From Podospora pseudocomata (taxonomy: Eukaryota; Ascomycota; Sordariomycetes; Sordariales; Podosporaceae), in NCBI RefSeq assembly GCF_035222375.1, contig NC_085889.1, positions 1,364,001 through 1,428,000 on the forward strand: a stretch of 64,000 nt of DNA, written 5' to 3'. The position numbers and the translations under genes were made by a program. How positions within the stretch are numbered: position 1 is the first letter of the stretch; every line of letters starts with the position of its first letter. Shown here one piece after another: positions 35,413-46,357 of the stretch. The notes under the pieces were generated by a model, which was given only the letters and a program-made list of their open reading frames with translations, was not told where the DNA came from and ran no database searches.

Positions 35413-36560
35413 ATGCTGGAAAAGAGCATAAATGACCTCTTCGAGGACCACCTCGATAGCACGAATCTTCCTCCGCCCTATATATATAATAGCGGACCCG
35501 TCGTGGATGATTCTGAGAAGCCAAAATCTTCATCATTACAATCGTCGCACCCCACAGAGACAAAATCGGAAGACACGACATCCCAGAAGGGCGGCATTGG
35601 TATCTGGAGGCGGGCCCTATCCCGAATCAGCCCAAGTAATTCTCATGCAACAGGAAATACCAAGTGGTGGGGCAAACGACTTCAAGAAAAGCTCACCGCA
35701 GCGTATCACAGCCCCCCTACATGGCGTCGACATAACGACATATCGTGTATGTCTACCAAACTTCCACGACCCTTTCCACCTGCTACACGTATCCACCGCT
35801 ACTCGATCGATGTCCTCTGCTGCCCCCCACCGCAGCCGTTCGCATCTGAGACTGCCCGTTGGCAGCAAGCCCGCCTATATGTCTCGGCAAACGACCTCTC
35901 CCAACTCCAGAAACCAATCCCCTGGCGAGCCAATATCGAGGACCGCTGCTGTCTTGACAATGTCCAACTTATCAATTACGCTTACCCTGTCCCGTTCCTC
36001 GTAGATAGGCCTTCTGGGAAAGTCAAGGCGTATGACAGCATACCTACAGGGACCGGTCTGTCAGTTGGAGGGCCCATTTATGAGCGTACTATCCAACTAA
36101 TCTGAGAACACGGGAGGAGACCAGGGTGGCCAAAATGGGGGTTCTCGTTCACGATGACAAGTCGAGACGGCGCCTGGCTCTGCAGTTTGTCCCGAACTGA
36201 TGTCGCCAGACTTATTGACCTCGATTCGGTGATCCGGTGAGTGCTTATCCTGTGTTTCATCCAAGCACCTGCGCAACGGTATCAGCTGCTAATAGGTGCG
36301 ATGCTGAGCCAGAATCGTTGGTTGGATTCATCCAGACCCAAAACTTCTCGGAACCTCCGTTTTGTTCTATAGAAAGACTATTAGCAAACCGTGGCTCGAG
36401 GTTGTCAATCTTGAAGAAACAGATCATATACCCAGCTCATTCATGGGCGAAGTGCATGACAGGGAGATGCGTCAATTGGTGGATGATAACATTCATGGTT
36501 TCATTCAAGGGTCCACTTTGAGTATTGTGTCACAGGGCATATCTTATCAGTATCAGTGGT
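35413..36560 (+). pseudogene. Unrecognised gene, probably interrupted
   Basis: An open frame from the ATG at 35413 (MLEKSINDLFEDHLDSTNLP) runs 230 codons to a TGA at 36103-36105. The frame then continues cleanly (EHGRRPGWPKWGFSFTMTSR ... RTDVARLIDLDSVIR) to a good GTGAGT donor near 36237. A branch-like CTGCTAAT with acceptor AG near 36295 suggests another exon (CDAEPESLVGFIQTQ or an alternative frame). Features: an N-terminal acidic/Ser segment, RSISR-like basic stretches, and cysteine pairs LCCPPP and DRCCLDN. No signal peptide or known domain. Either a short 230-residue protein or a gene with one in-frame stop; I favour the latter weakly. Confidence 0.4.
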
Positions 36561-37697
36561 GGTTGATGGGGTGAAGATTTGAAGGTCCTGGTGGTTGGTT
36601 GGTGGTGAAGTAACGAGGTGGAGGCGCGTCATAAAGTACCTGCAAAATCCAGTGATTGAAGGGACTTGGGTTTAAACGAGCTGCCAATGGCCACCAGTGT
36701 TGGAGGGGGCTGGGTGGTTATTGTATCTCAGCAGGATGTCTGGTATCGTGGGTTTTGGAGGTTGGAAGAGCGCTTGGGTGGATAACTGCAGGTTATGTGC
36801 ATTGTCTGGGCTGATATTCTCGTGGTGGTACGGCTCAGTGGTAAAATAGGTAACCTTTTGCCTGCATGTTCTGAGAGTCAGTGAATGAGTAGCTCTTGAT
36901 AATGGCATGGTAAGGAGACATCAGCTCCGGGACCCTGCTGGGCAAGATGTGACAAAATCGTCCCTTCTTCAACACGGCCTGGGCCCACTTAAGGCTCTTT
37001 CGTGGTTCGGATGTCCCAGATCATCCGAACCTGCTCCAGGCAGGAAGCAGTGAATGGTTGCTCCTCACCTATACTGCTCCCGTGCGCCGAGGGGAACACG
37101 TCATCGTCCCAATAAACGCGATATTCAACGTTTCCGCTACATCTGATCAAGGATGCGTTTTCGTCCAAAGTAATTCCCTCAATCTCTTATGATAAACAAA
37201 GTTGTGTTGGGTCACGTTTGGTAATCTTTTTTGCCCATGTTGGAACCGGACACCGTGTTACTGCTCCATCACAGGTATAAGAACAGGGCACTTTCACCAC
37301 TTGCCCTCAATCTTTTCCCCCATCACACACTCGTCCTTCTCTGATACCGCAGGCACCTTCAGCTTACACCACCATCGCACATCATCACCACCACCCAGAC
37401 GCTTCTTGTTGCCAGCCTCATTTCGTTGTGCGGCAAAGTTATTGATCTTTGCCATCGGGCGCAACACCACACTCAATCACAACCGCCCGCAACAGACCAT
37501 CACCACCGGCTTCACTTTAACAAGTCGTCCATAGACCACGGCTGCCATATCTCTTAAAACCCTCTTCACCCAAGTCTTCGGGGCCTCTTTCCTTTCTTTG
37601 TAAGTCCCACCCATCACCCCCTTGGCAAAACGCCAAGCCTTCAGGGGTAGTAAACAAAGACCTACTAACAAACCCCAACACCACAGCAACCACGACA
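36561..37697. other. Intergenic
   Basis: No gene supported. The last ~400 bp, with pyrimidine tracts, are likely promoter and 5' UTR of the gene at 37698. Confidence 0.4.
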
Positions 37698-38323
37698 ATG
37701 GCCCGTACCAAGTACGGTCCCAACGTCAGCGGCATGATGTGTAAGTCTCCTTCCACTTTTTCCTCCCATCATCACCATTAACCCCTTTTCCAGTTCCGCA
37801 GAATCAGCACCCCGGCACCATCGGCGCCACAACCGGCCTCGACGCGAACAACAACCCCTACGTTTATATTTCCGGCCTCCACGGCTCCGGCCGCCTCCCC
37901 CAGCCGCCTCCCCTCACCCACCCTGGCTTCCCTGCTGCGAACCTCATCAACTCCACCGGTGGTGCTGGTGCCGAGCCTGGGTTCAACTACTTCTTTCCTA
38001 CCGAGCACGCCGATGTTATTGTGCTGCAGAGTGCGGTTGCACCATGGAAGTTGACGGAGGGGTATACTCGGTTGGACTATTGGACTGTCAAGGTGCCGGG
38101 GAATATTACCATGGGGGAGTTGCTGGCTGGATTAGGGGTGAACAGCGGGAATGGGGGGTTGTATGTTGTTTATCAGCAGGGGAATGGGAAGTGGGAGCAT
38201 CAGGAGAGTGTGACGCGGGTGGATGGGAGGTTGATGAGGCGGAGTGTGAGGGAGATGGGGTGGTGCAGGATGGGCAGAGAGGGGAAGGTGAGGAGGACTT
38301 ATATTTGGGTTCAGAGGGTTTAA
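37698..38323 (+). CDS. Conserved hypothetical protein, two exons
   Basis: Exon 1 is 37698-37740 (MARTKYGPNVSGMM) with a GTAAGT donor. The intron is 37741-37793 ending CCAG. Exon 2 is 37794-38323 (FPQNQHPGTIGATTGLDANN ... YIWVQRV). About 190 residues. No signal peptide or membrane helix. Visible blocks are NYFFPTEHADVIVLQSA, APWKLTEGYTRLDYWTVKVP and GNITMGELLAGLGVNSGNGG; the last reads like a compact alpha/beta domain. The codon usage is strongly G/C-ending, like the intact core genes. No function recognised. Confidence 0.65.
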
Positions 38324-38802
38324 TGCCGGATGGGGATGGGGGGTTGATGCGGTGGTTTGATGCTGCCTGGGGTGGGGGTTCATGAGGGTTTGTTGTGGGG
38401 TAGCTTTATGAAGTATCGGCTAAGGGGTATGGGTATGAAAGGTGGGGAAAGGAAAAACAAGGAAAAAGGGAGTCAGCGGCTCAAAGGTGGCAAGGGGCAT
38501 GCCCGGGTCAAGGGTCTTGGTGGTTATAGCTATTAATGCAGTGTTTCTCCCCTGAGGTGATGCATCGTTAAGTTTCATTTTTTGGTTGTGGTGATAACGA
38601 ATCTTAGGTATATTTGTCTGGTCAGTATCTCTGAAGCATATGTAGGAAACACCATCCTGGCTATGCTGAATCCATCTTGCGTGTGGTATGGACGCCATCA
38701 GCTTTGGAGATAGTATTTGCGTGTAATGATGCTGACTTCATTGAGTACTCAGGCCGCCGAAGGTTGTCCGGTATGCCATGAGTCAACCATTGCAGTTGTT
38801 GC
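38324..38802. other. Intergenic
   Basis: Convergent 3' flanks. No gene seen. Confidence 0.4.
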
Positions 38803-39939
38803 TCATTGTAATTCGAATCGCGGTGATATCTGGGGGCAGGTCAAACTCCATACAAGACTGTCCCCAATCGAATACACCAGACCGTCCAAGAAGCGGAGAA
38901 GATCTACCGAGTACTTTTGAGCTTCTTTTGCCTCCTTCACGACGGCCAGGAACTTGTCGACTTAGTCTTTGGTGGTAGTGCGGCAAATCTCGTTGGCCTC
39001 TGCCAGGTCAACCCCCTTTTCCTTCATGGTGACCAAGATGGCATTTGGAATATGGGTCTTGCCGCTCTTCATGGCGTCTTGTTCCTCCTTCTCCCAAGAA
39101 TAAAGATCGTTCACGAGAGCAAAGGCAATCTCCCCGGGCCGGCACAGGTCCGAACAGACCGCCTTTTCCTCATCTGGAATGCTGATGGCACAGCCAAAGT
39201 AGAGCATGCCACTCCAGAAGCTGCCATATGTTAGCACCGAAGAAAGGATACGCCCTCTAGGATTTAAGCACGCTTTTCCAACGTCTCCGTTTTGATACTC
39301 GATGTAGTCAGCCAACCTGCAATGCTGTGCTCTCGAGCAGTCACCACCACACCCACCTTGAAGAAACTCCTGCCAGAGTTTAAGAGCTACTAACCCCCGG
39401 TGACCACCAATTCTAAGCATCTCCGAGACCACCCATGTCTGAATCTTCTTGATGTTATTGATGGACAATTCGGGTACCGCGTCATCGTTGTTGGTGGAGT
39501 GTTCGCTCTGCAAGGCGAAGCCGGAGAGGACCTCAGTCAGTGTATCTTGCCCTTCTGTCTCTTCCGCGTTCTCAAAGAAATCGTCATTGAGAAAGTTAAA
39601 CTCGTTAGCATAGGTGACGATAGCCAGTCGGTCCGGGAGGCATTCCGGCATTGAAAGGGGCCCGGCGTTGAAAGGGGCACGGCGTTGAACTTGGGGTGGA
39701 GGCCACCTCGGTCTGCCGTACCGTGTCAGTAAATGATTTGAGTCTGAGCAAGGAGGATAACAGGGTAGGCAGCTACATGATCCAACCGGGGCGACATTCT
39801 CTTTCCAGTCTTCAATTGCGCCAATGATGGCTAGGTCGGTGGTTTTGTGATGGTGGTGGATTCGAACCTTGATGCCATCACACAGACCTTGAGTGTCATC
39901 CTCGGATGGATCGAGGACATATGAGTTTTGGAATTCCAT
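38803..39939 (-). pseudogene. Class I terpene cyclase, decayed
   Basis: Cyclises a prenyl diphosphate using Mg2+. From 39939: MEFQNSYVLDPSEDDTQGLC, then an intron, then PECLPDRLAIVTYANEFNFL with the acidic metal motif NDDFFE. Next come HRGLVALKLWQEFL, RLADYIEYQNGDVGKACLNP, GSFWSGMLYFGCAISIPDEE and the NSE-type motif VNDLYSWEKEEQDA. The order and spacing match the cyclase half of chimeric fungal diterpene/sesterterpene synthases (fusicoccadiene-synthase type); no prenyltransferase half follows. The reading frame is not continuous: a short tandem duplication sits in the N-terminal third, and there is at least one further break near the C-terminus. The end reads GDSLVWSLTCPQISPRFELQ. It is divergent from a broken P450, so this looks like a dead terpene pair. 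Confidence 0.72.
39651..39684. repeat. 17-bp tandem duplication inside the terpene cyclase
   Basis: Two adjacent units, TTGAAAGGGGCCCGGCG and TTGAAAGGGGCACGGCG, differ at one base. They lie in the coding part before the metal-binding motif. Confidence 0.9.
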
Positions 39940-40572
39940 TTGAGTGAAAGATAGGATGCTAAAGTAAAGTTTGAAGTAGCGATCTAGGTAGGAATATGAA
40001 AAAACCTTTAGTCTTGTTCGCTACCCACAACCGTCGTCCTTATGTACACTGGGCTAAGCCTTTACCGGTCAGAGACAGCCCCCATCTTGTGGTCGAGTGG
40101 CTGCAAAGTACCTACCAAGATAAGAATATGCTTTAAGTTATGGCAAGAAGCCCCCGGTGCAGCATCCGAAACACATCGGAGCTTTTGCCTCGTACAGATC
40201 TTGGATGAGATTACCTCAGACAAGAGGCGTCAGATATCAGGTTGTTATGCCAGGGAAAAGGGCCGCTGTGTGACAGATGTAACCACATTGGCAACCCTTA
40301 CAGGTTTCTGTGAAACCAGCATGATAATCCTCTTTTGTAGAACAGGTACAAGAGCGCATTGTGAATCAGGATTTAGTCCCGAGTCACATGCATGACCAAT
40401 GGCTTATGTAGAATGATGGGAACAATGGGATTGTCTGTTTCTCAGCACTCTTAACAGCTCGGCCTGTCTCTAAGTGGGATAGGGATGTCAGGTGCGGCTC
40501 TGCTTTAATGGGTTTTTGTCCTCAACCGACCGCACCACGGAACCTTCACCATTCAGGGTGATCGTGAACAGG
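39940..40572. promoter_or_regulatory. Shared intergenic of terpene cyclase and P450 remnants
   Basis: A 630-bp divergent spacer. No binding-site family could be assigned. Confidence 0.35.
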
Positions 40573-41800
40573 ATGCTTTTAGACCAGCGCCATCTTAACG
40601 GGTCATCTCTTGTTGTTGTCACCTCTGCGGGACTTGCTTTCTACGGTCTTGCACTGACTATCTACCGCATTTGGTTTCATCCACTCGCTGGCTTTCCTGG
40701 TCCAAAGCTGGCCACTGCGACAGAGTGGTACCAGACGTATTACGAGGTTATGACCTACGGAAAGCTTTCTTTCAAGCTTGCAGAACTGCATACAAGATAT
40801 GGTATAGCATTCCCTACCTGCATGTTAGGTTGCTAATGGATTTGCTGACATGGGCTACCCACGCAATCTGTAGGACCAATCGTGCGATTTGGTCCTTGGG
40901 AACTCTCCATCAGAGACCCGGGATTCTACCAAAACAGTCATGCCCACGGTTCTGTCCGCCGTACTGAGGTCAGTTTGCGACAAAGAACGGCACTCGGCTT
41001 TGACCGCTCTCACATGTTTACAGAGTCTCATGAGCTACACCGCTTACGGCAGAAGCCCCTCGAATCATTCTTTTCTCGTCGTGCAGTTGAGTTCAAAGAA
41101 GACCTGATTGCTCAGAAGGCACAACTTATCGTTGCTCGCATAGGAGAGTGGATTGCCAATAGCACACCTTTGCAACTGGAGCTTGCTTACTTTGCTTATG
41201 TCACGGATGTTGTTGGGGAGATTCTCTTCGGAGGTGAGAATCTGAGTTTGTTGGAACACAGCGAGTTCGCACCTGATTGGTGAGTACAATACTTGAGGTA
41301 CATTTCCTTAGATATTTGCTTGCGCCCAGCACCCATCTAAAACTTCACAGGGGGAACATGATGAATGAGATGAAAAGGCATACGCCGATTATGCTTAACG
41401 CTACTTGGGTTGCGAGGTAAGGCCAACCTGCAATTACCTACCTTACTAGAAAGTCAAAGTTAACATAGAGTCAGAATTCATCGCAAGATACCGGTCGTTG
41501 GTCTAGTGAAACTGCATCCGGGAGGGGCCAGCTTCACAGCGTATGCCAAGGAGGGTTGCCGAACACACTGCTCATGGAAGAAGACTGATGTTCCGAGACT
41601 ATTGACCGCCTCCTCAACCACACCATCCAAGATCTTCAGAATCTAAACATTGCCGAGATCAAAGCCCAGCCGGCCGTTAAGCGCACTATTGCGCAAAATC
41701 TCCTGCTCTCGGATATGCTCACGCGGAAATCGTTTCGTCGACCAGATATGGAATCAAGCCAGATCAGGGCTTCGAGAAGGTGTTTTTTTTTTCTGCAGTG
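40573..41800 (+). pseudogene. Cytochrome P450, 5' half only, decayed
   Basis: Exon 1 from the ATG at 40573 gives a membrane anchor (SLVVVTSAGLAFYGLALTIY) and the hinge FHPLAGFPGPKLATATEWY. A GT-AG intron ends near 40874. Exon 2 reads GPIVRFGPWELSIRDPGFY, then HELHRLRQKPLESFFSRRA (C-helix) and LAYFAYVTDVVGEILFGGEN. A third piece follows (NMMNEMKRHTPIMLNATWVA), then fragments in changing frames (NHTIQDLQNLNIAEIKAQPA, TIAQNLLLSDML). The I-helix, ExxR and heme-cysteine regions are absent before the sequence becomes unrelated. Truncated and broken. It is paired head to head with the terpene cyclase remnant, as expected for a tailoring oxidase of the same former cluster. Confidence 0.75.
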
Positions 41801-42988
41801 CGGAATGAGGTGTTGGTCCTCGACTTATGATACTTGATTTGGAAGGGTGGGCAATGGAGTCGTTGAAATATGTTCGCTGATGAAAAGAGGAAGAAGAGGA
41901 GGAGGAAGATGAAGAGATGTTTTAAATGGCAGCGGACTCCTGAAATGTCACACGTTGAAAGGATCACGGGGCAAAGCCACATCGTGGCACATTCTTCAGC
42001 TGCAAACCTATCACGCTTCACTCCAGTCCCACCATCCACACTTGGGCCCTGAGCTGATGGTAGTTGATGATGACGATGATGAGCAGAAAGGAACAAAAGG
42101 GGGACAAGAACAGGGAGAAAAAAAGGGCATCAAAGCTATCTCATGAACCTGCATAATGCTTTCACTGCCTATTTCTAAGCCATTGTCAGTAGTTGTCATC
42201 GTGCGTTCTAGGTTGTTCCTATCATGCTCAGCTAAAAATCAGCTAGGGCCATTGCCCCCAGGTCAGGGGCATCATCTCACCGCATGGCATAGATATCCTA
42301 ATAATCAAGTCTCTTAACCACATCTTTCAGCACGTTCGTCACCCACGAGACGGGAGCTCGTAAGCTTTGTTCACCCTGTGTATTTTACCCGCGGGAAAAA
42401 AGCCTGTGATATTTCTTGTGGCATTGTTCACACCCAACGCCAGTAAGAGGTGAAAAGGGGTAAGTGTTAAGGTTGAAACGTAAGTTCAGTTGGGCATACC
42501 TACCTATATAAGCCCAATCTTGGAAGTATTCTTTGTAGGTTTCAATGTAATTTCAAAAACGGTCTTGACTCGTTGTGTTTTAATATGTTCACCTGATAGT
42601 CACTTTCCATCAATTTTCATCGTTGCCCATAAGATTTCATTAAGCGGTCGTAGCTAGCCCATTTATAACTTCATCCCGACAGAAAATGCCCCTTGAAAGG
42701 CCACCTTCTTTACCCAGCTACTCCAAGAATTCGTCCCAGCTAAGAAATTCCACAGAAAACACCATAGTCCGTGTTAAAGAGCATGCTCCGGCAGCTAGCA
42801 CCCTTAGCGCGGAGCATACCATGGTATGTGACTCCATTAGATAACTGTAGAAGGTGGTCGAAACCCCACAAAGTGACTCAACTCCATCACGAGCCAGTTA
42901 AATAAATCAGGAGGTTAGGGACGACGCGTAGTTCGGACGAACACCTGCGCGCACCCCCCTAGCCTGGGTATCCACCCCCTAATCAAGG
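41801..42988. other. Gene-poor stretch
   Basis: About 1.2 kb, rather AT-rich toward the right. No feature recognised. Confidence 0.4.
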
Positions 42989-43039
42989 ATGGCCATACCT
43001 CTCCAACAACCGAGCAGCACTCTCCCTCAACACCGCCGG

Positions 43040-44350
43040 CTAAATTGCTCCTCCCCTGGGATTTTTCCCAACAAAATCATGGTACTGGCCCAACACAGCT
43101 GCAATAGCTTCCTTTCCAGCATAGGGGAAATCTGTCCCAAAGAGGACCCGATCAGAGCTCGTGAAATCAAGGAGGCTCTCCAGCTGGGCAGTGGAGCTAC
43201 TAAGCGCGGTGTCAAAGTAGAATTTTGCAAACCCAGCTTTGACGTCCTCGCGCGTGATGTTCACCATCCCCGTCAAGGCCGGGTTGAGCAATAAGCACTC
43301 GATACGATTGGCCAGGTAAGGGAGTGTTCCTCCCGCGTGTGAGAGGATGATGTCGACGTCGGTATACTCACACATGATACCACCAAAGACAATGTCAACC
43401 GCCGCGCGAGTTGTAGCAATGGGGCAGTCGATTACCGGCTGGGGTAGACCGCTCGCAATAAACCGAGGGGTGATGTCGAGCGTTATCGGATGCAGGAAGA
43501 TCAAGGCGTGGTAGTGGTTGAGCTTTTCCCAGATGGGCTTGAACAGAGGGTTTGACGGGAGGTACGAGCTGTAGGATGTTGTGACAAGGGCTGTAATATC
43601 AGGGCTTGGAACTTCATGGTTCAATTCAGGCTTATAATCTTCAATGGCCTCGAAGTCTGTGATGAGGAAGAAGAACGTCTAGGAATACAAACAGATCTCA
43701 GAGACGCGTATTTATCCATCGTCAGGTGGTCCGTGCCCAGTGGCTTCGAGCCGCTGCCAAGTTCCTCAATATCTCAGGGGCCAGTGGGCTTCCTTTGATA
43801 ACCGCCATGCCTTCAGATTGCCTGCCTCGCTTTCAACGAGAGGTTCACAACTTGCAGTTACCCCTTCTTGCGGTGGTATCGGCAGTGTTGCTGGCCGTGG
43901 TTGCGGGTGGTTGGCTTTTGCCGTGTGACAGATGTGAACCCCGTGACGCCCTTGCAGAGCTTTTGCTGGCAATAAAGAAAGTCGATTTCATCGAGCGTGC
44001 CGTCTACATCCTGCCCAGTCGGGAAGTACCCCGAAGAAGGCCAGACGGGAAGAGTTCTCGGACGATGTGGCATACTTGGCAAGCTGGGTGTTGAGAGCAC
44101 GGGAAAGGTCGCGGGCAGTTTGGCCGGTACCGGCAATGGAAATACCCGGGGCAGAGACGGAGAGAATGCCGAGGGAAGCGCCAGAGAGATCAAGAGAGTT
44201 GATGGCCGCTTCAGGGGACCAAGTAGGCGAGGGAAAGTTGGAGGGATCGCCGCCTGCTGCTTCATTGACCGCCACGTAGACAGGTGGAAGGACATGAACG
44301 TGGACGTCAATGAGACCACTAGGGGTCCCAGAGTTGGTGTTGCTATCCAT
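43040..44350 (-). pseudogene. Amidohydrolase_2 (ACMSD/6-MSA decarboxylase-like), split by a solo LTR
   Basis: Metal-dependent decarboxylase-like TIM barrel. The ATG at 44350 (MDSNTNSGTPSGLIDVHVHV) gives the HxH metal motif, then SLDLSGASLGILSVSAPG and RLAFFGVLPDW. A frame change near 44023 precedes DVDGTLDEIDFLYCQQKLCK. The coding sequence then stops at a 351-bp insertion and resumes on its far side with SYSSYLPSNPLFKPIWEKLN. It continues through ALIFLHPITLD, DIILSHAGGTLPYLANRIEC and the metal-binding FGTDFPYAGKEAIAAVLGQY to 43040. The flanks fit family order exactly once the insertion is set aside. 6-MSA decarboxylases belong to polyketide clusters, so this may be another leftover of the adjacent dead metabolic patch. 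Confidence 0.8.
43580..43930 (+). mobile_element. Solo LTR inside the amidohydrolase gene
   Basis: A 351-bp insert with TGTGACA at both ends (TG...CA), opening TGTGACAAGGGCTGTAATAT. It is flanked by a perfect 5-bp target duplication, GATGT (43575-43579 and 43931-43935). No internal retroelement genes are present. The start (TGT-AC...GTAATA) resembles the other solo LTR at 8116. Size, ends and target duplication fit a Ty3/gypsy-type solo LTR left by LTR-LTR recombination. The intact target duplication argues for a fairly recent event. A degenerate relative lies at 62993-63257. Orientation is not established. Confidence 0.82.
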
Positions 44351-45060
44351 CCTAGACACTGAGGACTTGAAGACAGCGTTGTTTTCAGAACAACTTAACC
44401 AGCAACGAGCACTGGTTTAAATAGTACTTGCCCAACAATGATTGAGACCCGTGACATTTTGACGTGATTGGCAGCGGCTTCGGACAACTGGCCTGGCATC
44501 ATGAGATTAGATGAAAAGGAGGAATATCACCGGTTATCCAGTGCAGCGTTCACAGTGGTCTCTTCACAGCTTTTGACGGAAACAATTTTGTTTACTGTGC
44601 AGGAGGCAACTAAGTGTGGCGTCTCAATGTGCTTTGCTCCTCCCTGAAATACTCTTAGCTTGGTGATCATGAAGATCGCTAACTGGATGTAGAATGGCTG
44701 TTGTTAGCTCTGGCGTGTAAGCGAAGCTTTTGAAGGCCAAGACGGGAGTTGGGCAAGGGACCGGGAAGGTCTTGCCGTGCATGATTTTCAGCACAAGACT
44801 CTAAGTCTAAGGGACACCAAAGTCTGGTGTTACAGCCAGAGATCAGACTTTCAGTCAGACAATCATACCAGAACAGATTATTCCTATTCCCTTGCTCATC
44901 AACAGATCGTATCAGCGTAGCCTTGTACCCTGCATGTATTCGAACAGATATATACCGCCCAGAATCTGGCAAAGGCAGCAAAAAGGGTCCGACGCACTCT
45001 TATCTCTCACGCCATGTTCAACTGTCAAAGCACAGCATCAGCACACCCCATGAAACCCTC
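44351..45060. other. Intergenic
   Basis: No gene supported. It covers the promoter of the amidohydrolase remnant and the 3' flank of the AVO2-like gene. Confidence 0.4.
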
Positions 45061-46088
45061 TCAATCCCCAACCCCGTCCCTCACCAACCTAACCCCACCG
45101 CCCATAAAACCCAAGCTAAACCCCTTCCTCGGACTCCCTTTGCCTACCACCACCTCCTTCTTTGGGCTGGCATCCATAACCCCAACCCCCTCCCTAATCC
45201 TCTTGGGACTTTCTTGTTGTGGTGTCGTCTCCTGTGCCCTCAACCCCCTCCTCCTCTCCACCTCCACCACCAACCCCTTCAGATACACCTCCGCCTGCAC
45301 AGTAGCACTGTACGCCTCGGCCGTCCACAACCAAACATTGGTCGTTCTCGGATCCGCCCCCGCCGCCAGTAACGTCCTCAATACCAACAAATTCCCATTA
45401 CTACTCGCAAAATGCAACGCGGTATTCCCATCCAAATCAGCGTTTCTCAACGCACTCTCCGCTCCACCAGGCGCGTACGTTAGCAGCAACTGAACAACTG
45501 TGTCGTGCCCATGTAGTGAAGCTTCCATGATTGCGTCCCGCCCTCGTATATCCTGCCTGACGATACCCGCTGGGTGGAATTCGCATAGGCAGTGGACTAC
45601 TTCTGTGTGGCCGGCGGCAGAAGCGAGCATGAGTGGTGTCTGATGGTTGTCATTCAGTGATGGTGTGATGTTATCGTCGTCATTGGTGGGGTTGTTATCG
45701 GCTGTTCTGGTTCGTTCGTGGCCGAGGGATATCAGCAATCGACATATTTGTAGATGGCCCAATGAGGCGGCGAGGTGGAGGTTGGAGTTGGACAGGCCGA
45801 AGCGTTCGTCTGGGTCGGGGTTGTGGAGGAGGTGAGGGTGGGATTTGAGGATGCGGGCGACGAGGAGGTGGTCATTGGAGCGGATTGCTCGGCGGAGGCG
45901 GATGGAGGGGTCGATCCTGGAGTTGAGGAGCTGTTAGTGGTGACTAGAGTTCAAAATGGTGGGTGGGGAGGGGCAAGAAGGTGTTAACATGAGAGACGAG
46001 GACAGGAAAGGGCACGTACATGTTCAGCTCGCGCTTTGGGCGTGGGCAGCTGTGGTGACTTAATGATCGTGGAGAGAGTCAGTGCCAT
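45061..46088 (-). CDS. avo2: Ankyrin-repeat protein, AVO2-like TORC2 subunit
   Basis: Exon 1 is 46088-46020 (MALTLSTIIKSPQLPTPKAR) with a GTACGT donor. The intron is 46019-45931 (acceptor ACTAACAG). Exon 2 is 45930-45061. 312 residues. Ankyrin repeats: SIRLRRAIRSNDHLLVARIL, then SNLHLAASLGHLQICRLLIS, TPLMLASAAGHTEVVHCLCE, DAIMEASLHGHDTVVQLLLT and NTALHFASSNGNLLVLRTLL. The N-terminal 'RLR.AI..ND.L.V.RI...P.LL.NPD' block followed by 'SLHLAAS.GH' and a short ...LGHE insertion is the pattern of yeast Avo2, a peripheral TORC2 component at the plasma membrane. The C-terminus is basic and Ser/Gly-rich. Intact. Other ankyrin families remain possible. Confidence 0.75.
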
Positions 46089-46357
46089 GGTTGGTGGGGA
46101 TGGAGTGACGTCGCAGACCGTGGCCCAAGCCTGGCACACAGCGCGTGGGCTTCCGCGCCGTCAAGTCCGAAATGCGGGGTGGCGCAGGTACCCCGCCATT
46201 AGCCTGCGCATGATCCCTGCAAGTTCAGCCCTACCACAACAACAAGAGAAACAGCAACGACATCAAGTGGTAGGTGGTATCATGTGCGACGAGGGCGGAA
46301 TAAACTATTTCTATAGGTATACCATGAACCTATACTTGGGCATCGATATAGTCGAGG

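Noticed and set aside
43587-43923. Insert with a 7-bp TGTGACA target duplication (MITE-like)
   Set aside because: TGTGACA is also present at the end of the 62993 copy, so it belongs to the element; GATGT outside it is the true 5-bp target duplication, which fits an LTR.
43616-44094. Plus-strand frames across 43.6-44.1 kb as a gene
   Set aside because: They cover the solo LTR and the antisense of the amidohydrolase. Their resemblance to 63.0-63.2 kb is explained by the shared LTR.
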